A stretch of 64,000 nucleotides of DNA, from NCBI GenBank assembly GCA_016710625.1, contig JADJVK010000012.1:69369-133368 (forward strand), given 5' to 3'. Each line of letters begins with the position of its first letter. The first letter of the stretch is position 1. The stretch comes from Saprospiraceae bacterium (GTDB lineage: Bacteria; Bacteroidota; Bacteroidia; Chitinophagales; Saprospiraceae). Shown here one piece after another: positions 8,739-19,177 of this stretch. The notes under the pieces were generated by a model, which made no database searches, had not been told where the DNA came from, and saw only the letters and a program-made list of their open reading frames with translations. A program made the translations under genes and the position numbers.

Positions 8739-8766
8739 CAAAATTAATTAAAGTATTCCAATACTT
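8739..8766 (-). promoter_or_regulatory. Rrf2 operon promoter with dyad operator
   Basis: On the minus strand a -7 box TAATTTTG (8746-8739) matches TAnnTTTG. Four bases upstream lies the inverted repeat AAGTATT-GG-AATACTT (8766-8751), a 7-bp perfect dyad with a 2-bp spacer. Its place between the expected -33 and -7 elements is ideal for repression by the Rrf2 product. Confidence 0.6.
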
Positions 8767-8893
8767 CTTTACTTTTATTATGTCAATAATTTTTTTTTAC
8801 ATTTAAATTACAAATTCTAATTTGAAACGTTATAATTTTTACTACCTTTAAAATTGTAATCAAAGAACGATAAACCATAAATTGCATAGCTAT

Positions 8894-9973
8894 ATGAGCA
8901 ACAAAAACAAACGTAAAACACCAACTTGGAAGCTGTTTACAGCTTTGTTTCTTATCCTATTTTTTTTAATCGCAATAATCGGTGAATTGTTTTTAAGGTC
9001 AATTCATTATGGAGTAAAGCCTTCAGTCACACCACCTTATGACACTGCATTAAAGGATGAATTATTTGGATGGGTAATGAAGCCCAATTATTCCTACTCT
9101 GGGAAAAAGCAAGATAAGGCAGGTGTAGAATATGACATAGATCTAAAATTCGATGAAAATGGTTTTAAAATGTTTGGAAATATACAATCCACAAAGCCAA
9201 AAGTATTATTTATTGGAGATAGTTATACTGCAAGTGTTGAGTCATCGAATGACAAAACTTTTTACAAATTAGTCGCCGATTCCATTGATATAGAAGTGTT
9301 TGCCTATGGACATGCTGGATATGGTAATTTACAAGAATTTATGATTTTGGACAAATGGGTAGATAAAATCAAACCAGATATTATTGTTATGGAAGTTTGT
9401 TCAAATGATTTCATCGACAATTATGCTCCATTGGAAATAGAATGTGGGTATAAAGTTGGTGAAAGGAGACCCTATTTAGATGAAAATCAAACAATAACCT
9501 ATTATAGACCCTTATCTTTAGCTCAAAAGCTAAAGGAAAAATCTAGGTTTTTCAATTGGTTTTCCAATCGATTAGAAAATAGCTGGTATAATATTACAAA
9601 AATAGAAAAAAGAGTTGGAGAATATTATATTAGCACTGAAAGAACCAATTATGAGCCCTATAAAAATTCTATAGAAATCACTAATCTGATAATTGATAAA
9701 ATCAAAAGTAGAATTCCATCAAATGCCAAGTTTTTGGCTTTTTCAGCTGATTCTTATCAACCAGCAATGGATGATTTTAAATATATATTTGAGTCAAAAA
9801 AATTGCAATTTTCTACAATTCCTGTAAAAAAGGTGGATGCTTTTGAATATTTCAAAATGGGGAATGTTCGAACAAGTGATGGTTATCATTGGAATAATCA
9901 AGGACAAGAATTAATTGCTTCTGGAATTATCGAAGAATTAAAGAAGTTGCTACCAAATCAGCAATCCAACTAA
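8894..9973 (+). CDS. SGNH/GDSL hydrolase with N-terminal membrane anchor
   Basis: About 359 residues from the ATG at 8894; a TTG at 8882 is in frame but less likely. One transmembrane helix near residues 13-33 is followed by a periplasmic SGNH fold. Block I is FIGDSYTAS (nucleophile Ser), the Gly block is AGYGN, block III is VCSNDF, and the catalytic Asp/His is SDGYHWNNQG. Such enzymes add or remove acyl groups on glycans. It lies 17 bp before the carbamoyltransferase gene, the first member of a cassette found in many bacteria next to carbamoyltransferase, DUF5989 and SxtJ genes. Confidence 0.85.
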   Translation: MSNKNKRKTPTWKLFTALFLILFFLIAIIGELFLRSIHYGVKPSVTPPYDTALKDELFGWVMKPNYSYSGKKQDKAGVEYDIDLKFDENGFKMFGNIQSTKPKVLFIGDSYTASVESSNDKTFYKLVADSIDIEVFAYGHAGYGNLQEFMILDKWVDKIKPDIIVMEVCSNDFIDNYAPLEIECGYKVGERRPYLDENQTITYYRPLSLAQKLKEKSRFFNWFSNRLENSWYNITKIEKRVGEYYISTERTNYEPYKNSIEITNLIIDKIKSRIPSNAKFLAFSADSYQPAMDDFKYIFESKKLQFSTIPVKKVDAFEYFKMGNVRTSDGYHWNNQGQELIASGIIEELKKLLPNQQSN

Positions 9974-9990
9974 CAATCAAGTAGTTACAC

Positions 9991-11851
9991 ATGATTAAAA
10001 TATTAGGAATTTCTGCTTTTTACCATGATTCTGCTGCTGCACTAATAGTGGATGGTAAAATTATTGCAGCAGCTCAAGAAGAAAGGTTTACTAGACAAAA
10101 GCATACACCAAATTTTCCGACACAAGCCATCAAGTATTGTTTGGAAGAAGGAGGTTTTGAAATTGATGAACTTGATGCAATCGTTTTTTACGACAAGCCA
10201 CTATTGAAATTTGAAAGACTTATAGAGACTTATTATGCTTTTGCACCAAAAGGACTACTTTCCTTTTTAAAAGCAATTCCAGTATGGCTCAATGAAAAAA
10301 TGTTCTTGAAAAAAATGATTTTTGATGGCTTAAAAGAAGTTGGAGTTTATAACAAAAAGAAAATTAAACTCTTATTTCCAGATCATCACTTATCACATGC
10401 TGCAAGTGCCTTTTTCCCTTCTCCTTTCCAGAAAGCCGCTATTCTTACATTGGATGGCGTTGGAGAATGGTGTACCGCATCTATTGGTATCGGAGATAAT
10501 AATAAAATTTCGATGCTAAAAGAAATGAATTTTCCTCATTCTCTCGGCTTATTATATAGTGCTTTCACCTATTATCTTGGGTTTACAGTCAATTCTGGCG
10601 AATATAAATTAATGGGATTAGCCCCTTACGGTATTGTTTGCGATGAAACAAATCATTTTGTTGAGCTTATTAAATCCAAAATTGTGGACATAAAAGCGGA
10701 TGGGTCCATCTGGCTAGACCAAAAATGGTTCAATTATGCCACTGGATTAAGAATGGTACACGAAGACAAATGGCAAGCATTATTTGGATTTCCAAGGAGA
10801 GAATCTGAAGAAAACTTAACACAGCAGCACTGTAATTTAGCACTAGCCATACAGCTAGTTACAGAAGAAATTGTCTTAAAAATGGCAAGTTATACAAAAG
10901 AAATTACGAAATGTGATCAAATTTGCCTTGCTGGAGGTGTGGCTTTAAATTGTGTAGCCAATGGAAAATTATTAAAAACCAACCTATTCAAAGATATATA
11001 TACAACCAGCGGCAGGAGATGCAGGGGGTGCTTTAGGTGCTGCTTTGGCGATTTATTATCAATACTTTGATGGAGAAAGAACAACCAATTCCACTTCTGA
11101 TTCTATGAATGGATCTTATTTAGGTCCTTCCTACTCAGAGAAAGAAATTATGTTGATGAATAAAAAATCGAAGGCTATTTATCAACATTTTACCCAAACT
11201 GATGCATTATATGCTATGGTTGCTGAGAAACTTGCAGCAGGAAACGTAGTTGGCTGGTTCCAAGGAAGGATGGAATTCGGACCAAGGGCTCTCGGAAATC
11301 GGAGTATTCTTGGTGATGCAAGAAATCCTGAAATGCAAAAAAAATTGAACCTAAAAATAAAATACCGTGAAGGATTCAGACCTTTTGCTCCATCCGTTTT
11401 GGCAGAGAAATCCAATGAATATTTTGATCTTGAAACGGATTCTCCCTACATGCTACTTGTTGCTCCTGTAAGAAAAGAACGCCACAAACCTTTGCCATCT
11501 AATTTCAATCAAATGGAGTTGATGGACAGGCTTTATTGTCTGAGAAGTGATATTCAATCAGTTACTCATTTGGACTATTCAGCGAGAATTCAGTCCGTTC
11601 ATGCAGACACTAATGAACGTTATTATAAATTGATCAAAAAATTTGAGGATTTAACAGGGTATGCCTTGTTGGTTAATACAAGTTTCAATGTTCGTGGTGA
11701 GCCTATTGTCTGTACACCACATGATGCTTATCGCTGTTTTATGAGAACGGAAATGGATTATTTAGTCATCAATGACTTTGTATATTCAAAAACAGAGCAA
11801 GATGATTGGCAAAATAGAGAAAAATGGAAAGTGGCTTTCAAGCCAGATTAG
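9991..11851 (+). CDS. Carbamoyltransferase (NodU/CmcH family), frame broken once
   Basis: Together about 620 residues, normal for this family, which transfers carbamoyl from carbamoyl phosphate through a YrdC/Kae1-like mechanism. The N-terminal Kae1-like domain begins ILGISAFYHDSAAALI and includes PDHHLSHAASAFFPSPF. The C-terminal domain has EFGPRALGNRSILGDARNP. The frame is lost in the (AT)n run at 10993-11003: FKDIY continues only in another frame as IQPAAGDAGGALGAAL, so two bases are missing or one is extra. Two open pieces remain, 9991-11070 and 11045-11851. Either a sequencing error or dinucleotide slippage; everything else is conserved. Likely target: a sugar or secondary metabolite. 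Confidence 0.9.
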
Positions 11852-11872
11852 TAAAAATAAAAAATAGCGTAA

Positions 11873-12022
11873 ATGGATTTTTTAAATGACTTGTGGCAGT
11901 TCATGAAAGAACGCAAAAAATTTTGGTTAGCACCCATCATCATCATCCTATTGTTATTAGGATTATTAATTGTTTTCGGAGGTAGTAGTGCTTTAGCTCC
12001 GTTCATTTATACCTTATTTTAA
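11873..12022 (+). CDS. DUF5989 family small membrane protein
   Basis: A 49-residue protein too short for usual ORF cut-offs. It starts MDFLNDLWQFMKERKKFWL, has one strongly hydrophobic helix (PIIIILLLLGLLIVFGG) and ends SALAPFIYTLF. This matches the DUF5989 proteins that almost always sit beside carbamoyltransferase genes. Its stop TAA shares one base with the start of the next gene (TAATG), indicating translational coupling. Probably an inner-membrane partner of the carbamoylation cassette; function unknown. Confidence 0.88.
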   Translation: MDFLNDLWQFMKERKKFWLAPIIIILLLLGLLIVFGGSSALAPFIYTLF

Positions 12023-12390
12023 TGAAAAAGAATTCAACAGACCCTATAATGACCGTACTAACCATTTGTGTTGGATTTGTAGGATTTTATTTATTGTATA
12101 AGCAATTTTGGTTGCTCCAAGCCAGTTTTATCATTGGATTAGCAGGGATATTATCTACATTCATTAGAGAAAAAATAGATTATATCTGGCAAAAGTTAAT
12201 CAAAATATTAAGCTTGATTGTACCCAATATTTTAATGAGTATTGTTTTTTATGTTTTTTTGTTTCCAATATCAATGTTAGCTAAGTTTTTTTCTAAAAAT
12301 GATCCATTAATGTTGAAAAATAATGGGAGTTCGACATTTGTAGATTCACAAAAAGAATACGTTAAAGCATATTTTGAAAAGCCTTGGTAA
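12022..12390 (+). CDS. SxtJ family membrane protein
   Basis: A 122-residue protein with three hydrophobic segments, matching the SxtJ family named from saxitoxin clusters. Members occur widely next to carbamoyltransferase and DUF5989 genes, as here, without any link to toxin in most genomes. It shares one base with the preceding stop and is part of the same transcript. The biochemical role of SxtJ is unknown. Confidence 0.82.
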   Translation: MKKNSTDPIMTVLTICVGFVGFYLLYKQFWLLQASFIIGLAGILSTFIREKIDYIWQKLIKILSLIVPNILMSIVFYVFLFPISMLAKFFSKNDPLMLKNNGSSTFVDSQKEYVKAYFEKPW

Positions 12391-12411
12391 ATATTTGAAA
12401 ATAAATAAATT

Positions 12412-13131
12412 ATGCCTAAAAAACACCTTTTATTATCCGTTTTATCGCTTCTCTTATACAATATTATTTTTGCAGCAGAAAATTATACTGTTGGTGATAC
12501 GCTGTATGTATGGGCAAAAAATGGGATGAACCTCAGAGCAGATGCAAACACCAAATCAAAGGTTAAGCAAAAATTAGCTTTCGGAGATTTTATAGTCGTT
12601 CAAGAAAAAACATTGGTAAATTATAAAGAACTCTTTCCTTTGGAGCTTAGTACAGTTTCTTTAGATCCAAAACCAAAAAATTTAATACTCAGAGGAAATT
12701 GGGTGAAAGTAATTTCTTCAAATGGAATAGAAGGATATTTGGTGGATCCTTATTTATTAAAATATCGCCCAAAGTATATATATACTAATAATGGAGAATT
12801 AAATATAAAAGAAACAAAGCGGTACCAAACTTTTAAAGCAAAACCATCTATGAAAGATGGAGAGTTAAGAAGCAAGGAAACAGTTTTTTATGAACACAAT
12901 ATCGTTGCAAAGATCACCTATGCAGATTATATCTTATATGAATATGAGTTTGAATCTTATTCAATACAAGATTGTCTAATATTAATGATGTCTAGAGATG
13001 ATATAAAATTTGCAATTCTTGAAAAAAATTTGGATACGAACCTTATTATTTGGAATGATTCCTGTAATTACAACTTCAAAAAAATAAAAAGCAAGCACAA
13101 AATACTATTGAAAGTACTTTGTGCTTGCTAA
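12412..13131 (+). CDS. Secreted SH3-like domain protein
   Basis: A 239-residue protein with a Sec signal peptide (about 23 residues, ending FAAENY) and a bacterial SH3 domain at residues ~28-125: the typical LYVWAKNGMNLRADANTKSKV start and GNWVKVISSNGIEGYLVDPYL end are present. The C-terminal ~110 residues have no family I recognise. SH3b domains often bind peptidoglycan. Its last 40 bases also form a terminator-like hairpin, so the encoded C-terminus KHKILLKVLCAC may be set by RNA structure. Confidence 0.75.
   Translation: MPKKHLLLSVLSLLLYNIIFAAENYTVGDTLYVWAKNGMNLRADANTKSKVKQKLAFGDFIVVQEKTLVNYKELFPLELSTVSLDPKPKNLILRGNWVKVISSNGIEGYLVDPYLLKYRPKYIYTNNGELNIKETKRYQTFKAKPSMKDGELRSKETVFYEHNIVAKITYADYILYEYEFESYSIQDCLILMMSRDDIKFAILEKNLDTNLIIWNDSCNYNFKKIKSKHKILLKVLCAC
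13090..13129 (+). terminator. Terminator-like hairpin inside the SH3 gene end
   Basis: AGCAAGCACAAA (13090-13101) pairs perfectly with TTTGTGCTTGCT (13118-13129) and extends inward. The stop codon begins on the last base of the stem. It separates this transcript from the convergent decayed gene. Few T residues follow on either strand, so efficiency is uncertain. Confidence 0.55.
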
Positions 13132-13136
13132 TGAAT

Positions 13137-16100
13137 TTATTGCTTAACAACTTTTCCTGAATAAATTTTATCTTTTGATTTTATCGATACTAAGTAGATT
13201 CCACTTGGGTAACTACTTAAATCTATGGATTTGATCTCAGATATCTTTTGGTTGTGAATACATTTTCCAATACTATTAAAAATGCTTACATTCACCGTTT
13301 CTGCACTGATATCCTTATTCATCAGATATACAATATTTTCGGTTGGATTTGGGGACATCATTAATTGCAATGTCGTGATTTCACTGTTGCTTACCGATCC
13401 AGTCGTTATCGTACTGACCACATTATTTGTGATCACTGCATCATTAAAATCAAAATAGATAAATGCTTGATTCTGAACAATATCGCCCACAGCAATTGAT
13501 GAATCTAATGCTATAGAAAATTTGATAAATCCATGAGATAATGCTTCATTTTTAAAGCTATCTACCCAACATGATATTATCAAAATCTACAATCAGTTTC
13601 CTATTTTCTATCTTCCACCTGAATGGATGGGATGCCACTATCGGACGTATTTTATTCACATTGAATGCAGAAACTATTGGGTCTTCGATTCTTACATGGA
13701 AAGCAGTATCCGTACCCGTATTTTGGAAACGTATCTGGTATTCAATTTTGTCTGTTTTTACAAAATCTTGTTGATCACTTTTTCCATTGACGAAAATAGT
13801 TTTATCATTCGGGTCGTAAGAGCCGACATTTGCTTTGCATTCTTTATAGAGCTCCGTAAATTTATTACAATATTGGTTATCCTCTTTCAATCCTGCACTG
13901 ATACAATGTAATTGCCCAATTTCTGCAGTGCAAGATACTTTGAAGTTTACTGTAAAAAATTTCAATTCTCCAGGCTCCAGAGTACCGCCATCTAAAACAA
14001 TCGAAGTATCATTTTGCTCCAGGACAGTTAGGCTGGAATATTCAAAATCCAAATCTTTGTCAAAATTAATCGTGATTTTATTCTGAGGAGAAACCACATT
14101 TCCTTTATTGGATATATTTCCTACATAAACATTTGAAAAACATCTTCTTAGAATCGAATTGGACATTCCAAGTTTCATATCTGCACAATACTTTTTCACT
14201 TGAATAGGAACATTCAAAATTAGGGTATCCGAATTTGAGCCTAGATTGACAGAATAACTCGTTTTACAAAAATCATATAAATCAGGATTATATTCAAAAC
14301 TAACGTCATAATTTCCTGCTTGTATAAAATAATTTGCAAATCCCTTTCTTGTCGGTTAATGCAATATAATTGTTATCTACGATTACTTTAATATTTGAAA
14401 TAGCCTCTTCTCCTGCATCTAAAGTACAATTCTTATTCAAATCATTAAAGGTGTTGACGATGAGTTGCTTTGGTGTCGCCAACTGCTTCTCATATTTCAA
14501 AATTCCTGCCCCAAGGGTGGATATGTAGATATAATTGTCGTGACTAACTAATAATTTATTTATAAAGATTAAATTTGAATTTGTAGGTGTTATATCTTTC
14601 CATGTCAAACCATCATCCTGAGAAATTTTAATTACTTTATTGTTATATACATAAATATTGCCTAAATGATCTGTTGAAATATTAACTTTTTCATAATTAG
14701 TAGATGTGAAATTTGTTACTTCCAATTTGGTAAATGTATTACCTAAGTCAGAGGATTTACTAATAAAGTATTTATATGTATTGGATTGATTTTCACTTGT
14801 TAATACATAAACTTTCTCTTCATTAAAAGATGTTTCAAGACCTAAAACATTGCCAGTATTACAAATTGTGTATTTTTATTAAATTTTCTACACAATATTA
14901 AAATTTTAATTTTTATATAATTAAAATAATAAACTTTCTTTCCATTAGAAACTGTCAACAACTAAAATTTAACTAACTTAATATTTAGATATCCATAATT
15001 CCATGATTTCCAAAGTCTGACGAATATTTTAATCCATAATTTCCAAAATTAAAAAGTATGTCTTTTTTTTCAATAAAAATATTATTATAACTGAAAAAAT
15101 TGTTTTCTTCTGTCCAATTTTTTCCATAATCATATGTTATACCAAAACCAAAACATAAAACACCTAAAGTTGAATTATTCTTTAAACTAATAAAATTATT
15201 GTATAATAAAAATTATTTGTTTTTTGAAATTTTTTCCCAATTTCCATTATTTCTATAAAATCCTTATGAACAATTATTTAGATAAAGTGCCTCATTAATT
15301 CCAGCAGAAAATTTAGAAACATATTGATAACTTAATGGTAAATTAATTTTTATCCAATTTACTCCTTCATCATTAGAATAGTAATATTCATTCCCATTAC
15401 AAATTTGTTTGTTTGCAATTAACACCTTTTCTTTATTATACCATTTAATATTAAATAATGGGTTAATATTTTGACTTTCAAAGCTTTTTCCATTATCATT
15501 TGAAATATATAGTTTTTTATAATCTTTTAGATATAAATTATTATGATAGCTTTTATTAAATTAAAATTAAAAGTATCTTTAATGCCAATTATGTTAATTT
15601 TATTCCAATTGATTCCATTATCAGTATATCTATTATTTTGCAAAAAACTCTACCTTTATTAATTAAACAATTTTATAAAAATACTGCATTGGATATTGAG
15701 AGCTTATATAATTCAAATCATTAGTGAATTTCACCATGTAAAAAGATGCACCTATACTATTTGTTACAAAGCTTGTATCTCCTAAATGATTAATTAATAT
15801 TTTAGCAGAATGAGTATTCAAAGTAAGTGATTTTAATTTCACTTTATTATTATCATATAAAACTAAATTATTAGTTGAAGCGACTATAAAATTTCCATTA
15901 TCAAGAAATCTATATCTTGTACATTTGAGGTTAGTGTTAAAAACTTATCAAATATATTTGTTGTGTTGTTGAATATTAAAATATCATAATAGCTCTTTAT
16001 AATATAAATATTATTTAAATTATCTTCCTTAAAAATTGTTGAATTATCTATTAAATTCACTCCAATTTTTATCCAATTTACGCCAAGATCTTTTGAAATA

Positions 16101-16270
16101 TAGGCATCCTTCGTAATTAAATAATTGCCAAATAAAGTCCCACTTTTGGATTGATAAACTATTTCAAAACTTTCTCTACCTGGCACATCAATCTGTTTCC
16201 AATTGGTATTTTGTGCATTTATTGAGCAAAAAGAAATGAAGAAAAGTAAAAAGAAAAGGTACTGTTTCAT
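13137..16270 (-). pseudogene. Decayed T9SS-sorted BNR-repeat / DUF7619 protein
   Basis: One large gene in pieces. Its start at 16270 encodes a signal peptide (MKQYLFFLLFFISFCSINAQ) and the first BNR-type repeat (SKDLGVNWIKI). Further repeats (SNDEGVNWIKI near 15390, TDNGINWNKI near 15620, SQDDGLTWKDI near 14600) appear in mixed frames. Then come a DUF7619-like conserved region (SYDPNDKTIFVNG, 13560-14330) and a C-terminal T9SS type A sorting domain (MMSPNPTENIVYL, GIYLVSIKSKDKIYSGKVVKQ). Frame is lost at GGG runs (13565-13567 and 14342-14344 on the plus strand), and stops fill 14730-15880, so decay is real there. Last gene of the minus-strand cargo run. Confidence 0.88.
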
Positions 16271-16370
16271 GAGAAAAGTATTTTAGGTGAAAAAAATATG
16301 TACAAATATATTATAAAAATCGCTTTAAAACAACTTTTTTTATTTTATATATGATATTTTTTCCCAATAT

Positions 16371-17945
16371 TTACTCTTTCACCAACTTAATTACCTGATG
16401 TTCTTTTCCCGATATTTCCAGAAAATAAACCCCTGAAGCTATTTTGCTAAAGTCTTGTAATTCAATATTTTTTCCATTAAAAATCGTTTGATTCATAGCA
16501 TTTAGCAGTCTATACCTATTATTTTGATCAGGATTGGATAAATGTATGAAATCTGTAAAAGGATTTGGAAATACCTGATTATCAACAGCTAAGCTATTTT
16601 CACTATTTGTCAATGAACAAAACCCACCAGTGCCCACCAACTTACTCATTTCGTTACACAAATAATTATAATTTTCTAATTCTATGCTATTGAGAGTTCC
16701 TTTCAACAAATCATTGTTTTCTGTAAGGTCCGAACTAATATGGAAAAATTTCTGGGTACCATTATCAAAATCTATCAACTTATATTCCTTATTTCGCATT
16801 GCTTTCCCATCACCAGAAACGGTAGGAATTTTAAAAACTTCTGTAAATACCCAAGGTCTTATGTCCGATTGTATCTCTTTCAGAATGGGCATTAAACTTT
16901 TACTATCAACTGGTTTGGAGGGAGATATCCATTGCTGCCATTCCATAAACCCAAAAAGATCTAAAATGGTAGCAAACAAATCTTGTGTATTTACTAAAGC
17001 ATCACTCACCCTATTCGGATTTGTAACTGAGGGACCTGAAATGAGGAATGGTACACTGACGCCTTCTTGATAGACACTACCTTTTGCACCTCCTGTATTC
17101 TGAGCAACCATGGCATCATCACCATTATCCCCAATAAAAATGAAATCCGTATTTTCAAATTGGTTGATGACTTTCAAAGAATCAAAAATTCGACCTAATT
17201 CGTGGTCCAATGATTCCATGGCAGCTTTAAAATATGGTTTTGGATTATTAGTAATGGCAGTATCTGCACTAGATAAGTTCTTGAAAGAATGAAGATTGAG
17301 TGGGGGCAAATGAAAAGGGGTATGTGGTGCATTGAAAGCCAACCACAGAAAAAATGGTTTATTCTGCTTTTTTATCCAAGCAATCGCATTATCGGCTGTT
17401 TCGGTAGTTGCATAATTCGTCATTTTCGTAGCGACACCATTGGTCACTTTATCCCAATCGGTATAGCTATTCAATACTCCAGTGAAATTGCCTTCAAAAT
17501 GGTCGTAACCCATTTGGTTTGGGAAAAAATAGTTAGACTTTGGAGTAGGCAAATGCAAATGCCACTTCCCGATATTTGCTTTCGCAAAAGTATTGGGTGC
17601 CATTAAATTGAGCATTCGGGGAATCGTCTGCTCTGCAGTATCCAAAACTGCAGAAGTTGTGCCACCCACCGCATTTCCAACACCAGTTCGGAAACTATAT
17701 CTGCCAGTTAATATTCCAGCTCTGGTAGGAGAACAGAGTGGGTTGCTCCATGCATTCTTAAAACGAACACCTTTGGCTAACAATGACCGTATATTGGGCA
17801 TTGGAATGGTATCCAAATGGTTTTCGTAAAATCCACAATAATCTGATCCTAAATCATCAGCGATAATCAGCACAACATTCCTTTGACCAAAAGAAATATG
17901 AAAAATAAAAAGATAGCAAAAGCAAAAAAGTATTGATTTCTTCAT
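16371..17945 (-). CDS. Secreted sulfatase with T9SS sorting domain
   Basis: A 524-residue arylsulfatase-type enzyme that hydrolyses sulfate esters after export. A signal peptide (~20 residues) precedes the alkaline-phosphatase-like fold, which starts VVLIIADDLGSDYCG. The formylglycine site CSPTRAGILTGR has its modifiable Cys at residue 71. Metal and substrate motifs TDFIFIGDNGDD and GKWHLHLP are present. The last ~75 residues are a T9SS type A domain (VFPNPFTDFIHL to KLVKE). The start overlaps the stop of the upstream DUF1566 gene by one base (TAATG). It needs an anaerobic or aerobic formylglycine-generating enzyme encoded elsewhere. Confidence 0.95.
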   Translation of the reverse strand: MKKSILFCFCYLFIFHISFGQRNVVLIIADDLGSDYCGFYENHLDTIPMPNIRSLLAKGVRFKNAWSNPLCSPTRAGILTGRYSFRTGVGNAVGGTTSAVLDTAEQTIPRMLNLMAPNTFAKANIGKWHLHLPTPKSNYFFPNQMGYDHFEGNFTGVLNSYTDWDKVTNGVATKMTNYATTETADNAIAWIKKQNKPFFLWLAFNAPHTPFHLPPLNLHSFKNLSSADTAITNNPKPYFKAAMESLDHELGRIFDSLKVINQFENTDFIFIGDNGDDAMVAQNTGGAKGSVYQEGVSVPFLISGPSVTNPNRVSDALVNTQDLFATILDLFGFMEWQQWISPSKPVDSKSLMPILKEIQSDIRPWVFTEVFKIPTVSGDGKAMRNKEYKLIDFDNGTQKFFHISSDLTENNDLLKGTLNSIELENYNYLCNEMSKLVGTGGFCSLTNSENSLAVDNQVFPNPFTDFIHLSNPDQNNRYRLLNAMNQTIFNGKNIELQDFSKIASGVYFLEISGKEHQVIKLVKE

Positions 17946-19164
17946 TATTGGATAACGATCATTTTTGTAATAACTTGGTTTTCAAAACGAATATTCATCC
18001 AATATAACCCTTTTTTGTCCATAAAAATAGTAGTATCATTCTCTAAATTATTTTTAGATAAAACCATTTTTCCCAATATGTCAAAAATTTCAAGTTGCTC
18101 TATTTTTATCTCTGATTGTAGATGCAATGTACCAAAACTAGGATTAGGGAAAATAGATATATTTGGCGTATGAATATCAGCAATATTCGTTGTTTTTTGA
18201 GTTCCACCACTAACACAAATTACGTAGTAAGGAACCGATTTTAAGTCATAGGTAGTGATACCAAACTGAGTATCCAGATACCAAGCCTTAGTTGTTTGGT
18301 TGGGTAAAGAAGTAGATGCCCAATATTTTTTAGCTCCTGAAACAGCGAAAAAATTAGTATTGATGCAAGGATTCGTTAAGGAAACTTCTGCTAGGGTTTG
18401 CAACTCTTTAATATTGGGCAAACGCCAATTATTTTCACCAGCTAATGAAAGATTTTCTGCATAATTCAAAGCATCTTCCCATGTCAAAGCATTGGTATTG
18501 GGTACTTTTTGCCACACCAATCCAGTTAAATTATCTGTAATTGTCCCATTTCCATTATCTAAATATCTTTGGGTTAAGGTAGTTGGAATATTTATATCTC
18601 TTACTGCTCTGACGTGTATTTTTTTGGTTCCTCCTGCACTGAGGGCTTCAGATTTCTTGTGGTTCCCGATGCCGCCACCGCCATTGGTCAACCATTGCCT
18701 AGTGGCATCATTCACTTGAACATCCGCTGTCCACCAATATTCGGCTCCTGTTTTAGTGAAAAAAGTGGTATTGATAGCAGGATTTGCATTTTGATGAATC
18801 AGAATACTATAAGCTTCATAAGTGTTCGGCAATCGCCAGTCTGTAAAACCGCCGAGGGTAAGTGAATCTACATAAATCAATGCATTTTCATAAGACATTT
18901 CACCACTATCTCCTTGCTGCCACATCAATCCAGTTATGGTATCAGTTATAGTCCCATTTCCATTATTTTTGTAAAAGGGTGGATTGATTGTATAATCGTG
19001 ATCTTCCCCGAAAGTATAGTAAAACTGGTACTTTGTCCTGTATCTGGAAGCTTTAACATTGTTTTCAAGGTTTGGCTTTGCAAAAAACTGGGTACAAATA
19101 ACACATTAAAAACCAATGTATTAATATAAAATTTTATATTCCAATTACCGCTGCTCTTATTCAT
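17945..19164 (-). CDS. DUF1566 (Lcl C-terminal-like) repeat protein with T9SS domain, frame broken once
   Basis: Two DUF1566 repeats with the pattern NGNGTITDNLTGLVWQK ... WEDALNYAENLSLAG ... WRLPNIKEL ... YWASTSLPN, then a T9SS type A domain (SIFPNPSFGTLHL to KMIVIQ). The signal peptide (FLQSQ) lies in another frame, in 19164-18946; GEDHDYTINPPFYKNNGNG restores the reading frame, so a one-base loss lies at 19011-19024. DUF1566 proteins are secreted, with unknown ligand. It shares one base with the sulfatase start and is 13 bp after the metallophosphoesterase, so it is part of the cargo operon. Confidence 0.85.
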
Positions 19165-19177
19165 AATTCTATCCATA

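Noticed and set aside
14730..15880. Separate short genes in the AT-rich stretch
   Set aside because: BNR repeat fragments in mixed frames show this is the interior of one decayed gene.
16684..17829. Several plus-strand ORFs opposite the sulfatase
   Set aside because: They are shadows of the conserved sulfatase frame with no family features.
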